Notes: generated by a model from the sequence alone, not told the origin. A stretch of DNA of 64,000 nt from Arachis hypogaea (GCF_003086295.3 NC_092055.1:124287484-124351483), one strand, 5' to 3'; positions 45,005 through 58,201 are shown, counted from the first letter of the stretch. Made by a program: numbers and translations.

Positions 45005-45630
45005 TCAATTTTAGACAAAAATATTGAGAGCCACTCAGAATAAAGATGCTTAAAATATCTTTATATTAATTAAAATTCAACATATATAATCGATTAAACT
45101 GTATTATTTTTGTCAAAATTAGACTAGATAAATCGGTTTGACCGAAAAATCAGTGAACCAAACTTTGAACCGATATAAAAATAATTTTTTAATAAAAAAT
45201 GACTATAATACTCTTATTATAAAAAATGACTAAAATATCTCTATTATATATATTAATTTTAAAAATCCTAAATCCTTATATATATTAATTTTAAAAATCC
45301 TAAATCCTAATTCTATGACCGCAAAGAGAGAAGAGAATGATTAGGATTTAAAATTCTCAAAATTAAAATAGAAGTATTTTAATCATTTTCTATAATAGAG
45401 GTATTGTAGTTTTTTTTTTATAAAAAAATATTAATTTAGACCTGTTCAAAGTTTGGTTTGTCATTTTTTCAGTCAAACTAATTTGTCCGGTCTAATTTTA
45501 ACAAAAATAATATAATTTTATCGATTACATATATTGAATTTTAATTGCTAAAAAATATCTTAAAAAAAGATATTTTAGATGACTTTATGCATGTGAGTGG
45601 CTCCCAAAAATATTTGGATGTAAATTTTTA
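45005..45630. mobile_element. Foldback element F
   Basis: The left arm (about 45011-45270) contains 'atattgagagccactcag', 'aattaaaattcaacatatataatcgat', 'aaattagactagataaatcggtttgaccgaaaaa' and 'actttgaaccg'. The right arm (about 45350-45625) carries the reverse complement of the same blocks in the same spacing. The arms are about 270 bp with visible divergence. A short duplication ('ttaattttaaaaatcctaaatcct' twice near 45250-45310) lies near the centre. No coding, and the ends are approximate. Confidence 0.75.
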
Positions 45631-46128
45631 TCTTAGTATTAGATACGATTACTCGTTAAAACTTTTTATGTAAAAATAATAAATATTATATTAAACAATT
45701 TAATGAATATATTAAACTATTTAATCGTTACAAATGATCATTTTTATGTGAAGGTTTTTCCTACGGGTATTCACCCTAAATTATATATTTAGAGAAACGC
45801 TATTCATCCTTTAAAATATCATTCTTTAAACAGTTTTTAAATCTAATAATTTAATTACAATAATTTTTTAATCATTAATTTTTTTATTTTTTAAAAAATT
45901 GTATCTATTAAGATTTAGTTTGACTTTTATATCCCTTAATTCTCTCTCATTTTTAAACTTTCTAAGCTCTTGTTAGTTATTTTATCTTGGAACGTTAAAA
46001 ACACATTTTTTTAGAAAAAAAAAATATCTCAAAACCAATTAAACATATACCACTATCTTCTTATATGCACTTGGTTTTATAGAATTTTTATTTATTTATT
46101 TATTTTTTTCTGTTAAATATTGTTAGAT
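45631..46128. other. AT-rich spacer, no gene seen
   Basis: No coding frame or clear repeat structure was found. Confidence 0.55.
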
Positions 46129-46827
46129 ACACATTCAAAATAATAAATAATAAATAAAATATTTTTAAAACATATCTAAAAATATATATAATATAATTTT
46201 GATGATAAAATTAAATAAACACATCACATCTAAAATAGCAAATAACAAACCAAATATTTTATAAACACATCTAAAATTATCAAAAATAATAAAAAGATGG
46301 GTACTATCAAGCGTAAAGATAACAGTTACTATGTTTATTTAACTATGATAGCTTCAAAATCATTCTTACAAGAATAAAGCTTTCTCCCTCAAATACAAAT
46401 AAAAAAATAGATTTAAAAAGATAAAATCTTTTACCATAAGAGGCCAAAAAAGTGTTATTTATAGTTTTTTAGTGGTGCCTTTTGTAAAAAGTTATTTGAT
46501 TTATGATATAATTTTTAATTATATTCAAGACACATCTAAAATAATAAATAATAAATAAAATATTTTTAAAACACATTCGAAAATACATATATTATAAATT
46601 TCTTTGGTGAAATTAAATAAACACATCTAAAATAACAAATAACAAATCAAATATTTTGTAAACACAACTAAAATTATCAAAAATCTAAAAAGATGTACGT
46701 GAAAATAGCAGTTATTATATTTATTTAGCTATGATAGTTTCAAAGTCATTTTTACAAGAACAAAACTTTCTCTCTCAAATACAAACAAAAACATATATAT
46801 TAGAAAGATAGAATCTTTTACTAGAGA
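46129..46827. repeat. Direct duplication, two units of about 310 bp
   Basis: Unit 1 starts at about 46129 and unit 2 at about 46530. Both run 'aataataaataataaataaaatattttt', 'acacatctaaaata.caaataacaaa.caaatatttt', 'cta.gatagcttcaaa.tcatt.ttacaagaa.aaa.ctttctc' and 'agaatcttttac'. Unit 2 leads into the GC-rich island at 46840. No gene was seen. Confidence 0.78.
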
Positions 46828-46834
46828 AGGAAGA

Positions 46835-47249
46835 GCGCGTTATATATCCAAATTCCGAAAGAAAATTGGAGCACAATGAAGATGGAAGGAGCATATGACG
46901 AGGGAAGAGCACAGCTCGAGGAGGAGCGTGGCGAGGAAAGAGCGCAGGGCGGGGAAAGAGCGTAGGAACGGAGGAGGAGTGTGAGTAGGGGTGTTTATGA
47001 ATCGGATCTGATCCGCATATCTGCGGTATTTATCCGAATCTGATCCAAAAATTGCAGATATGGATCTAATCCGCAAGGCTATCAGATCCGATCCGATCTG
47101 CATACTAATCGGATCAAATTGCGGATTTTGTACCAATATCCGTATATCTGCAAAAATAAAGAAATAAATAAGTAAATATTTTTTTATATTTTATTTCAAA
47201 TTTTCAACTAATATCATATATGTTGTACTATTTTAATTTATTATTTAAG
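46835..47249. other. GC-rich island and hAT-like end
   Basis: The stretch 46840-46985 is purine/CG-rich (gcgaggaaagagcgcagg). At 46986 begins TAGGGGTGTTTATGAATCGGATC followed by repeated 'ggatc.gatccgcatat' up to about 47130, similar in style to hAT-type ends. The rest to 47249 is AT-rich. No gene. Confidence 0.4.
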
Positions 47250-47297
47250 AAAAAGTATGTTTTTTTGGTGACTGAACATAACACAAAGAAAAAGGAC

Positions 47298-50200
47298 CTA
47301 AGAAAAAGAGTAGCACTCCTCTCTAATAATAATGTCTAAATTATTAGGGGGCAGTAACCACTCTAGGTACACCTGCTTGTTTAAAGCAGCAGTTTTAGCC
47401 ATTAAATCAGCCGCTCTGTTTGCTGTGCGCTGAATGAGCACTAAAGTAGCTGTCCAATTGTGCTGAAACACCTCTTTGATTTTGTCAAGCAGATCAGAGA
47501 CATTCCTAATCATGCTGGTTGTGCCTCGCAAAACAAGAAGAAACACATCAAGATTATCAGTTTCATATATGACCTCTTTGCACTCACAATCCCAAGCCAT
47601 AACAAACCCTCTCCAAATAGCATGAAACTCACAACAGAGAACACTAGAAAGAGGTATACTGGCAGGGCAACCTTTCATCCAAATTTTCATGCTATCTCTA
47701 ATAATAAATACAAAGCTAGCTAATTGCTCATTTTCAACAACGCTTGCATCGCAGTTCACTTTACAGACATTCATTGGAGGTGGTTCCCAGTTATATTGCA
47801 AAGAGGAAGGAATAATATGTTCTTGGTTGGTAACAACCTTAGAGAAATCTCGAGCAGCATGTTTAACTAAGTGAACAATTTTCTCCTTACTCCATGGATC
47901 ATCTTGATGGAAGATGTCATTGTTCCTGTCCCTCCAAATCCACCAAAAGGCCGCTGCAAAGAGAAACTCATTTTTCTTGAGGTTAGAACGAATCCAAGAC
48001 ACAAAATCTAAATTAGAGTCCTCAGCGGTCACTCCCAAATTTAAGCTAATCCAAATCTGACGAGCTTTTTGGCAAGTCCTAAAGCAGTGGTTAATATCCT
48101 CTAGAGCAAGATAACATCTCTGACAAAAATCAAAAGTAGCAAGACCTCTTTGAAACCGGTAACTAGTTGTGAAAACTCCGTTGTTGAGACAAAGTCAGAG
48201 CAGACACTTTATCTTCTCTGGTATTCTCAAGCGCCAAAACTAAAGCCAATTTTCATTATCATTCCAGCCAAATTTCTTGTTCAATAGCCATTCATACCCG
48301 CTTTTAGTCAAGTAGGTGAGAGTATTTAAGTTTGTCCAAAACCAACCTGTTTTATCTCCTGCCTGCTTGATAGGATCAGAGAGCATCAAATCAAGTTTAA
48401 CTTCTTTCGGAATTATTGTGCAAAGAATATCCCACCACCAATGTCCATGGTGCCAGACATCTTCTAGCTTCAAGTGAGAATCAGATATGTGCACAAAAGA
48501 AACCAAAGGAGCTAGCGTTCCACATGGTCGCCAAGCATGATACCAAAAGGATTGATACATCCTGCCCAAAGCTTATATGTATTATGCAGTAATTGCCAAA
48601 CAAGCTTTCCTAATAAAGCAAAATTTACACATTGGGTATCTCTAATTCCCAAGCCTCCATATTTTCTTGGAGTGACAAATTTACTCCACTTGAATTATCT
48701 AAGCACAGAATCAATCTTTTGACAAACCGAAGTAGGAAAAAGAGTCACTTGCATCTGAAGCTTTGCAGAACAACTTCAAGGTGTGCACAACATTCTAAAC
48801 TTGATTTTTCTTCGTTTTACAAAAAAGGAGGAGGTCATCTGCAAACATCAAGTGAGAAACTCTAGGTCCCCCTCTAGAAACAGCCACATCATCCTAAATA
48901 TCCTCATCAACTTGTTTGGAAATGAAGCACGCTAATATCTCCATGCACAAAACAAATAAATAAGGAGAAATTTGATCTCCTTGCCTGAGCCCTCTGCGAG
49001 GTTGGAAGCTGTCCAATCTATTCCCATTCCAAAGGATGAAAAGATTTAAGGCCTGAACACAATTCATTACAAGCCAAATAATTAGAGAAGGAAAGCCAAA
49101 ACTTCAAGAGTGTGCTCAAGAAAATTCCAATCAACTCTATCATAAGCCTTTTCTAAATCAATCTTAAAAGCCAGAGCTCCTTTTCTAGACTTTGTCCGCT
49201 TAAGAAAGTGAAGAATTTCTTGGGCCACAATAATATTATCAGGCGCTCCTCTACCATGAATAAATCCTTTCTGGGTTGGGCTAATAATCTCATCCAAAAA
49301 TGGTCGTAATCTATTAACCAGCACTTTAGTCACTAGCTTATAAATTACATTACAAAGGCTTATTGGCCAAAAATCCTTCAATCTAGTTAGACGGTCGCAC
49401 TTAGGGATAAGAACAATCAAAGTTTCCAACAAAGAATGGCTTAACATCTCCCCTAAGAATGCTTTCTGAACAGTACGCCACACCTCATGACTCACCACAT
49501 TCCAATATTCCTTGAAGAAAAAAACTTGAAAACCATCCGGCCTAGGAGCTTTGAACGAGCTCATATTATCCAGAGCTTCTTTAACCTCAAATATTGTTAC
49601 TGGTTTAGACAAATTATCATATGCATCCTGGCTAAGATATGGCATAGGAATTTCTCCCATGCAATTAACCTCAACAGGCTCAGTAGAGCAAAAAATATTT
49701 TTGAAAAAATGAACAACCTCTCTTTGCAAAACTTCCGAATCATCAGACCAGGACCCATCACTGACCAGCAACCCATGAACCTTGTTAGTGGTTTGCAGAT
49801 GGAAAAAGCTAGTATTTCTATCACCATACCGAACACATTGATCTCTTAACTTCTGGTACCAAAGCAATTCTTCCTGGGCCAAAACTAGATTATACTCAGC
49901 TCTCAGTTCTTCCTCTTTGTGCTTCAAAATCGGATCATCGTCAGCTTCCATCTTCCGTTGAATACAATTCAAATAAGCCTCCAATTTCCTCTTTTTAATA
50001 AAAATATTGCCGAAGACCGTAGAGTTGAATTCCAACGAAGCTTCTTGAACCCCCAACAACTTCCTATGGATGCCAAAGTTTGTACTATCCCAAGATTTCT
50101 GAACAATGGCCTTGTAATCAGGATGCGTTGCCCATGTCGCTTGGAATCTAAAAGGCCGGTTTCCTTTCTTGATAGGAACTCCTTGACATCGGATAAGCAG

Positions 50201-50886
50201 GGGACAATGATCAGAGTGGGAACGGCTGAGAACTTCAACAAAAGTTTTTTGAAAAAGAAGGCGCCATTCTATAGTACAGCAAGCTCTATCCAATCTCTTT
50301 GCAATTTCTTTGTTTTCTTAAATTTTACGGAACCAAGTAAACCATATTCCAGAGGTTGTCAGATCAAAAAGACCACAAGAATCTAGAGTACTTGCAAAGA
50401 TACTACTGCGATTCGAATAGAAATTACCCCCTTCACCTCATGAACACTCAAAATATCATTAAAACCCCCAACCACCACCCATAGGTCCTGAATGCACAAC
50501 CCAATATCAAGTAGATGACTCCATAATTCTACTTTATTAGTGGCTTGAGGGCTGCCATAAACTGCACTGCAGATCCATCTTCGCCCACCACTATTAATTT
50601 CCAAAGTTACACATTGATTCATAGCCCAAAGAATTTACAAGAAAATTTTAAATTAGCAGAGAGAAACTAAATTCCTCCCTTGTGTCCAACAACATCTACA
50701 ATCCCTACAGGATAATATCCTAATCTCCCCCAAAATTCTTTCATAGTTTCAACCCAATATGAGTTTCCACCAAAATAAAAAAAGTTGGTTGAAATTTTCG
50801 TACCAACTCCTTACAGTGCACCCAAGACATCTTATTTGACGTCCTCTTACATTCCAACTAATAATATTTAAATGGTCACAATCCAT
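47298..50886 (-). pseudogene. LINE ORF2 (endonuclease, RT, RNase H), broken
   Basis: The start at 50886 reads MDCDHLNIISWNVRGRQ, the usual endonuclease beginning. Endonuclease pieces run to about 50220 (SRSHSDHCPLL). The open block 50293-49082 carries the linker and the RT front (PTQKGFIHGRGAPDNIIVAQE, AFKIDLEKAYDRVDW). The catalytic MFADDLLLF lies near 48857 in the next broken piece. zf-RVT follows at about 48040-48240 (CQRCYLALEDINHCFRTC). The C-terminal RNase H ORF (48038-47298) has VNCDASVVENEQLASFVFIIRD and ETDNLDVF. There are at least three frame breaks. The function was reverse transcription at the target site. Confidence 0.88.
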
Positions 50887-50936
50887 AAAAATAAATTAAA
50901 TAATTGGAATGTATAATCATTCTACCTCACGTCGAT

Positions 50937-51118
50937 GGACCCCTGTCTCCAAGTGTCTTCTCGTGGACTTGCGCCGCAGAACCATCATTCTTCTGTTGAG
51001 GTTGGTTCTCCAAGTTTGTTGTTGCACTAGCTTTATCAAACTCCTTTTGTACTTGAGAATCCATTGACAATGCTTCAGTAGGTGAGTTTTGAAGCAAAAT
51101 AGGACGTTACCTTTTGTG
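50937..51118 (-). pseudogene. LINE ORF1, C-terminal end
   Basis: The frame ...SPTEALSMDSQVQKEFDKASATTNLENQPQQKN...VHEKTLGDRGPST ends at 50937, 50 bases before ORF2 starts. A stop lies 45 bases into this fragment from the insertion point. It is low-complexity and hydrophilic, as usual for this part of plant ORF1. It joins 63855-64000 once element B is removed. Confidence 0.6.
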
Positions 51119-51123
51119 CCCTA

Positions 51124-52594
51124 TGATAAACCACTATTTTATAGTTTATATTGTGTTTAATTGTGTGGTTTTGTCATGATCCTTACCCACTTATTCATCA
51201 ATTTAGCATGCATTTAGATTTCCTTCCTAAATTTAGTACATGTTTGAAACTGCTTCCTAGAGACTTTAATTATTTAATTTTAATTCTCTTTTATTCCATT
51301 CGATGCCGTGATCTGTGTGTCAAGTGTTTCAGGCTTTATAGGGCATGAATGAGATGGAGATTGGAGAGAAAGCTAGCAAAAATGGAAGGAACACAAGAAT
51401 TTGAGGAGATAACCAGCGAGAAGTGACGCGGTCGCATGGCTCACGCAACCGCGCGAAGGAGCGCAAATCGTAGTGACGCGGCCGCATGGCTTGTGCGGCC
51501 GCGCGGATTGGAAAGCGCAAGCGACGCGGTAGCGTGGACGACGCGAACGCGTGGAGAGGAAAAAGCGCAAGCGACGCATCTGCATGGAGGACGCGATCGC
51601 GTGACATGTGCGATCTGCATAATCTACAGATTTCGCTGGGGGCGATTTTGGACCTTATTTCGGCCCAGTTTTTGGCCCGGAACAGCAGACTAGAGTCAGA
51701 GAATATGCAGAAACAACAGACACATTCATTCAGTAGTTTTGAGATCTAGTTTTACTCTCTTAGATTTTTCTCTCTAGTTTTTAGAATTTTAATTTTCAAT
51801 TGGTCTTAGCATTGGAACATTGAGAAGAGTTATTCCCTCATCAAGACTTCATCATTCTAGTTTGTTCTCTTAACTTGGATCTATTGTTCCATGTTCTTTG
51901 TTATGTTCAATTTTGTCATTCAGATACTTTTATGATTAATTAATGCAAGGATTATTTCTTTTTAATTCAATTTCAATTCCAATAATCATGTCTTCTTTTA
52001 ATTCCCTTTCATGTGCTATGGATTCTTTATTTACAATGCGTGAGTAGTTTTCTTACTTGATGGGGAGTTGATTAAAAGGAACTCTTGAGTTGGAATGATT
52101 GAAGGAAAAATTTGTAGTTGGGTTACATGTTGGATTGCTATCCTGTCACCAACGCCAATCCCTTTGAACTAAGTGGGTTGCAACTTGTGAACAGATCTGG
52201 CATTCCAACTTGTTTGACTTTCCCTTACCTAGTAAAGGATAACCAAACAGAGTAACCGTTAATTATAAATCAATCTTAAAAATCATTCCATCAATGATAG
52301 AGATTCTAACAAATCAACTCCCAGTCAAAGCTTTTATTTATATTATTTAAAATTCCTCAATTTAAATTCCAATTTACTTAGCTCAACTTCTTGGAACATC
52401 TGATTAATAAAATAGCACACTTTTCTGCAACTCGTTGGGAGACGACCTAGGACTTAAAACTCCCAGTAATTTTAATTTAAACTCTCTGTGACATATTTCT
52501 AAATTGATAGGCAGATTTTCGGTGAGTTAAGAACTATACTTGCAACGTAACCATTTTAATAAATTTTTAATTCACCAGCTTCTGCTTCCCATCA
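51124..52594 (+). repeat. 5' LTR of element B
   Basis: TGATAAACCACTATTTTATAG to ...CTTCCCATCA, 1471 bp. It contains the CG-rich hairpin array at 51424-51605 and a 'ctttatagg' TATA-like site near 51332. Confidence 0.95.
51424..51605 (+). repeat. CG-rich hairpin array in element B 5' LTR
   Basis: Units such as GCGGCCGCATGGCTTGTGCGGCCGC and GACGCGAACGCGTGG repeat with A-rich linkers 'gaaagcgcaagcgacg' or 'gaaaaagcgcaagcgacg'. The first two form clear hairpins (GCGGCCGC...GCGGCCGC, CGCGGTCGC...CAACCGCGCG). Confidence 0.82.
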
Positions 52595-52599
52595 ATTTT

Positions 52600-52617
52600 T
52601 GGCACCGTTGCCGGGGA
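52600..52617 (+). promoter_or_regulatory. Primer binding site of element B, tRNA-Asp with one mismatch
   Basis: TGGCACCGTTGCCGGGGA differs from the tRNA-Asp complement by one G to A change. It lies five bases after the LTR end. Confidence 0.88.
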
Positions 52618-52709
52618 GTTGCAATAGAGTGCTAATTTTATTAATTGGAATTTATTTACTTGCATTTTATTTAATTTTGCTACTATGAGCTGCATGTTTC
52701 TTCCGTCAA

Positions 52710-54629
52710 ATGACACGTTCACTTCCTGATCCGCGCTTGCTAATATTCGATTCTGAAATTGAAAGAACAATTTCACGAATAAGGCGAGAACAGCGTAGGT
52801 TAGCTCGCTCTGAGGGCGGATCTGAAAGTGAATCTGAGGAAGAAACCAGCCCCCGTTCTACTGATTCGGTTGTTTTACGTGCAGAAAACATGGCAGCTAG
52901 AAGAGTTACCATTCAGGAGGAAGGAGCTCCTAATTTTACAATGCAACCGTTTCAAGCGCATCATCCAGCGGTAGCTACGGATTTTGAAATAAAGACCGCA
53001 CTGTTAAATTTGATGCCCAAGTTTCATGGCCTACCTGCTCAAGAGCCTATCAAGCACTTGAGAGATTTCCAGGCAGCCTGTTCTACTGTCAGGCGTGATG
53101 GCACTGATGAAACTTCAATTATGCTGAAAGCTTTTCCGTTCTCTCTTGAGAGAAAATCAAGAGAGTGGTACTACACTCAACCTATAGCAAATGTATCCAA
53201 CTGGGATACACTCAGAAAGGAGTTTCTGGAGAAATTCTTTCCATCTGAAGTTACTGATAAACTGAGGAAGGATATCTCTACAATTGTTCAGGATGACAAT
53301 GAAACTCTCTTTGAATACTGGGAGCGCTTCAATAATCTTCTGGAAGCATGCCCCCACCACATGATTGACACGATCGTGCTACTCAGCTATATCACACAAG
53401 GTACGAGGCCCCAAGATAAGACCACATTGGAGAGTGCCAACAATGGGTCTATGAAGAAGTACAAGACCACTGATGAAGCTTGGCAATTGATCAGTGATTT
53501 AGCTGAATCTACTTGGAACCACAGACAGAAGCAAGGCCGTTCAAAAGCCGTTGTAGAAGTATCTTCTGGCAGAGAGACTGCTGCTCTAACTCAAAGCATC
53601 TGTGAGATGACCAACCTGCTGAAGCAAATGCAGTTGAATCAACAAGCTCAGCAAACCCAACCGCAGCAAAACCAACAACTAGTCCCACAAAGAATTTGCG
53701 AAATTTGTGCTAATTACAGCCATTACACTGATGAATGCCCGCAGCTCCAACAAGAAGACAACATGGTGGCATCCACTCACAACTTTTATGACCGCCCCAA
53801 CCAAGGGTACAATCAAAGTGGAAATAATAACCATGGATGGCAGGACAATTCAAACCAGAATTGGAGGGACAACAATAACAGGGGAGGCAGAGATAATCAG
53901 GAAAATCAGAGGTGGAATAATAACAACAACAGGCAGCAAAATCAACCTTACCGAGCACCTCACCTGAGGCAAAACCAAGGACCACCGAACAATCAGCAGC
54001 AAACCTCTCAATTTACTCATTCTTCGGTATCTTCTAATGAAGATTTATTACAAGCTTTTGAGAAAAGACAACTGGCCATGTAAAGTACCATCGTGAACAC
54101 TATTAACGCCAGTCTAAATGGTCTCACCTCTACTCTGCAAGCTTTTATGACACAGCTTGGTTCAGCACAAAATTCCAGTAACCAACCTTCAAGCACCACT
54201 GGAATCCTCTCTCAACCGTTACCCAATCCAAAGGGAGGCATTAATGCCATCAACCTGAGGTCCGGAACTACACTGCAGGAGAGGAATCAGGAGGAAGCAA
54301 GCTCACCAGAATACGCCTCAGCTGAAGAGGTGGTAGAAGTCGAAGATGTTGAAGAGGAAGAGGATATACAGGACATAGCTGAAGAAGAGATAGCTCAACC
54401 ACAAGAAGAAGCACCAAAAGGGGCAGGCACCACGGAACCCACTGTTCCCATTCCATTTCCACAACTTGCAAGGAAGCCCAGGAAGCAGCTGGAACCTGAT
54501 CCTAAAATGGTAGAGATATTCAAAAAGGTCGAGGTAACTGTTCCCCTTTTTGATGTTATTCAGCAGGTACCTAAATATGCAAAGTTTCAAAAGACTTATG
54601 TATCCATAAATACAAAATTAATGAATTAG
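52710..54629 (+). pseudogene. Element B gag (one in-frame stop, then frameshift)
   Basis: The start MTRSLPDPRLLIFDSEIERTIS aligns with element A. The gag capsid domain is roughly 52960-53440 (KFHGLPAQEPIKHLRDFQAACS, FPFSLERKSREWYYTQP, FEYWERFNNLLEACP). The zinc knuckle CEICANYSHYTDEC lies at 53698-53739. A N/Q/R-rich basic region (53780-54000) probably binds RNA. TAA at 54081-54083 stands where element A has a Gln codon. The same frame then continues for 180 codons through an acidic linker (EEEDIQDIAEEEIAQ). A one-base deletion near 54590 moves the frame before the protease. Apart from these lesions it looks complete. Confidence 0.88.
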
Positions 54630-54664
54630 AAACTATTCCTTTAGGTAGTTCCATATCTGCTTTA

Positions 54665-57600
54665 ATGGGAGGATTACCTGAAAAATGTAGTGATCCAGGT
54701 CCTTACATAGTTAGTTGTACTATTGGTGGTCTAGTAATTTATGATTGCATGTGTGATTTAGGAGCATGTGTCAGTATAATGCCTTTGTCTATATATGATG
54801 TTTTAAGGCTCCCTCCTTTAAAAAGGTCGGCAGCTCGTTTTGTGTTAGCAGATAAAAGCATTATTACAGTGGCTGGAGTTGCTGAAGATGTTTTGGTGAA
54901 CATTAAAGGGCTCACATTCCCCACTGATTTTTATATCTTGGAGATGCCCCACAATGATTCAGATAAGCCATCATCAATCCTACTTGGAAGACCATTCCTG
55001 AAAACATCAAAATTCAAATTGGATGCTTTTTCAGAAACATACTCCTTTGAAATAGATGGCTGCATAGTGATCTTCAATCTGAATGGAGTCATTAACAACC
55101 CCCCAGAAGATCATTCTATCTTCCAGTGTGATGTCATAGACGAAAGTGTGGCTGAAGTTCAAAAAGAAGAGTTTGAAGAGAGGCACACTGGACAAGGTCC
55201 AAGTGTGGGGACCCTCTTAACTGACAATGAGGACACTTCGCCATTTTCACAAGCCCCAGATAATCCAGAGCCCGCCCATGATCAAAAGTTAGAATTGAAA
55301 CCTCTCCCTCCACATCTCAAATATGCTTATCTTGAGGATGAGTAGAAGCTTCCGGTTATTATTGCAAGAGAACTGACTTCTCAACAAGAAGAGCAGTTAC
55401 TTGATGTACTGAGGAAGCATAAGAAGACAATTGGGTGGAGTTTGGCAGACATAGTGGGAATTAACCCTCAAGTATGCGAGCACAGAATATTTTTGGAAGA
55501 GGGAGCAAGACCTGTTCGTCAACCCCAATGAAGATTGAATCCCACCATCTTGGAAGTTGTCAAAAAGGAAGTGACCAGACTATTGGAGGCCGGTATCATA
55601 TATCCTATTTCAGACAGTGAATGGGTAAGCCCAGTACAAGTGGTGCCCAAGAAGTCTGGAGTCACTACAGTGAAGAATGAGCATGGAGAGCTCATAGCAA
55701 CTAGAGTTCAGAATGCTTGGAGAGTCTGCATTGATTACAGGCGTCTCAACCAAGCTACCCGTAAGGATCACTACCCACTTCCATTCATTGATCAAATGCT
55801 GGATCGCCTGTCAGGTAAGTCACATTATTGCTTTTTAGATGGTTACACAGGTTATTTCCAGATTCATATAGCTCCTGAGGATCAGGAAAAGACTACTTTT
55901 ACATGTCCTTTTGGGACTTATGCTTATAAGAGAATGCCCTTTGGCTTGTGCAATGCACCAGCCACCTTCCAAAGGTGCATGATGAGTCTTTTCTCTGATC
56001 TTATTGAGGACTGTATGGAAGTTTTTATGGACGATTTTAGCGTTTATGGTGATTCTTTTAACCTTTGCTTAGATGGATTATCTAGAGTATTAGATAGATG
56101 TGTTAACACAAACCTTGTATTGAATTTCGAAAAATGCCACTTTATGGTAAAGCAAGGGATTGTATTAGGACATGTGGTATCTAATAATGGCATTTCTGTA
56201 GACCCAGCAAAGGTGAATGTTATTTCTAGTTTACCTTATCCCTCTTCTGTGAGGAAAGTCCGTTCGTTCCTTGGCCATGCAGGTTTCTACAGGAGATTTA
56301 TTAAGGACTTTAGTAAGGTAGCACTTCCCTTATCCAGATTACTGCAGAAGGACATTGAGTTCGAGTTCAGTGAAGATTGCAAACAAGCATTTGATAAGCT
56401 GAAGACTGCTCTAACTCAAGCCCCAATTGTGAGAGGACCCGACTGGAGCCAGCCGTTTGAAATCATGTGCGATGCTTCCAACCATGCAGTAGGAGCAGCG
56501 CTGGCTCAGCGTGAAGGTAAGGATCCTTTTGTTATTGCCTATGCGTCTAAGACTTTAGACACTGCCCAGTCTAATTATACTACTACTGAGAAAGAGCTAC
56601 TTGCTATTGTTTTTGCTCTGGATAAATTTCGGGCTTATTTACTTGGTACTAGAGTAGTAGTATATTCGGACCATGTAGCTCTAAAGTATCTATTAGCTAA
56701 AAAGGAATCCAAACCAAGACTTATACGTTGGATACTGCTGTTACAAGAATTTGATTTAGAAATAAAGGATAGGAGTGGTAATCAAAATTTAGTAGCAGAC
56801 CACTTGAGTCGCCTTGAACATATTAAGGATGATTCTACTCCTATAGATGATAATTTTCCTTTTGACAACCTGCAAGAAGTATCTGAGGTAGTCCCTTGGT
56901 ATGCACCTGTTGCTAATTATTTAGTTAGCCGCACATTTCCTCCACATTTTTCTAAACATCAAAGAGACAAGATGAAAAGCGAGTCTAAATATTATATATG
57001 GGATGACCCATATTTATGGAGATATGGCGCTGACCAGATAATTAGACGTTGTGTACCTTAATCAGAATTCCAGTCCATTTTAGAGGCCTGTCACTCATCT
57101 GAAAGTGGAGGACACTTTGGCCCTCAAAGAACAGCTAGAAAGATCTTAGACTGCGGATTCTGGTGGCCTACTCTTTTTAGAGATGCTGCTGAGTTTTGTA
57201 AATCTTGTCACCCATGCCAGAAATTTGGTAACATATCCAAGAGGGATGAGATGCCTCAACAATATATGCTTTTCTGTGAAATTTTTGATGTTTGGGGCGT
57301 TGACTTCATGGGTCCATTTCCAAATTCTAGTGGATATTTTTATATATTGTTAGCTGTGGATTATGTTTCCAAATGGGTGGAAGCAATTCCTACCCGCACT
57401 GATGATGCTAACACTGTTGTTTCCTTTGTGAGAAACCATATTATATGCCGCTTTGGATCACCACGAGCGATCGTGAGCGATCAAGGCACCCATTTTTGTA
57501 ACAGGAGACTAACAGGATTGATGAAGAAGCATGGGATAATCCATAAAGTTGCAACAGCTTACCATCCCCAAACTAATGGGCAAGCCGAGGTGTCAAACAG

Positions 57601-58201
57601 AGAAATTAAGCGTATCTTGCAAAAGATAGTAAAGCCTCATAGAAAAGACTGGAGCACCAGACTACAAGATGCACTGTGGGCATACAGAACAGCATACAAG
57701 ACACCCATTGGGATGAGTCCCTTCCGCTTGGTTTATGGAAAAGCTTGTCATCTCCCAGTTGAAATAGAACACAGAGCCTTCTGGGCAGTTAAGGAGTGCA
57801 ACATGGGAATTGAGAATGCTGGAGCTGAAAGAAAGTTGCAACTGCAGGAACTGGAAAACCTTCGCTTGGAAGCTTATGAGAACTCCAGAATATACAAGGA
57901 AAAGATGAAAGCTGTGCATGATCAAAACATCAAGAAGAGAGAGTTCCAACCTGGAGATTTTGTTCTCCTTTACAAATCTCGACTGAGGCTCATGCCCGGT
58001 AAGTTGAGATCGAAATGGGAAGGTCCATACAGAATAGAGAAGGCTGAACCGTACAGAGTTTATCACCTAAGCCATCCTTCAAGCTCTGAACTTATTAAGG
58101 TTAATGGACAACGCCTGAAGCTATACCATGGTGAGAAGGTGCAGAAAAATAAGGAGCTTGAGATCTTCCGCTTGGAAGATCCCCACATCGCAGCAGATTG
58201 A
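54665..58201 (+). pseudogene. Element B pol: protease, RT, RNase H, integrase (with stops)
   Basis: One frame throughout, with stops at 55343-55345, 55529-55531 and 57059-57061. The protease (54665-55025) has CDLGACVSIMPLS. RT (about 55540-56130) has [29 protein letters not shown] and FMDDFSVYG. RNase H (about 56450-56810) has [28 protein letters not shown] and [11 protein letters not shown]. Integrase (57062-58201) has a zinc site ([10 protein letters not shown]...CKSCHPCQK), a DDE core with [15 protein letters not shown] and [13 protein letters not shown], and a C-terminal [18 protein letters not shown]. All catalytic residues I can check are present. Two of the three stops are C to T changes. 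This is the enzyme set that could also have served element C. Confidence 0.92.

Larger units (their letters stand above)
47250..51118 (-). mobile_element. Second LINE (L1-type), 3' part; split by element B
   Basis: The minus-strand 3' end has the plant LINE tail 'gttatgttcagtcaccaaaaaaa' with A-run at 47250-47258. Upstream in sense are RNase H (47298-48038), zf-RVT, RT, endonuclease and the C-terminal end of ORF1 (stop at 50937). ORF1 is cut at 51118 by element B and resumes at 63855. Unlike the first LINE it keeps an RNase H domain. Confidence 0.87.

Noticed and set aside
54081..54083. Stop between gag and the rest of the frame as a programmed readthrough site
   Set aside because: Element A has a Gln codon at the aligned position (ATG CAG), so the TAA in B is better explained as a mutation.
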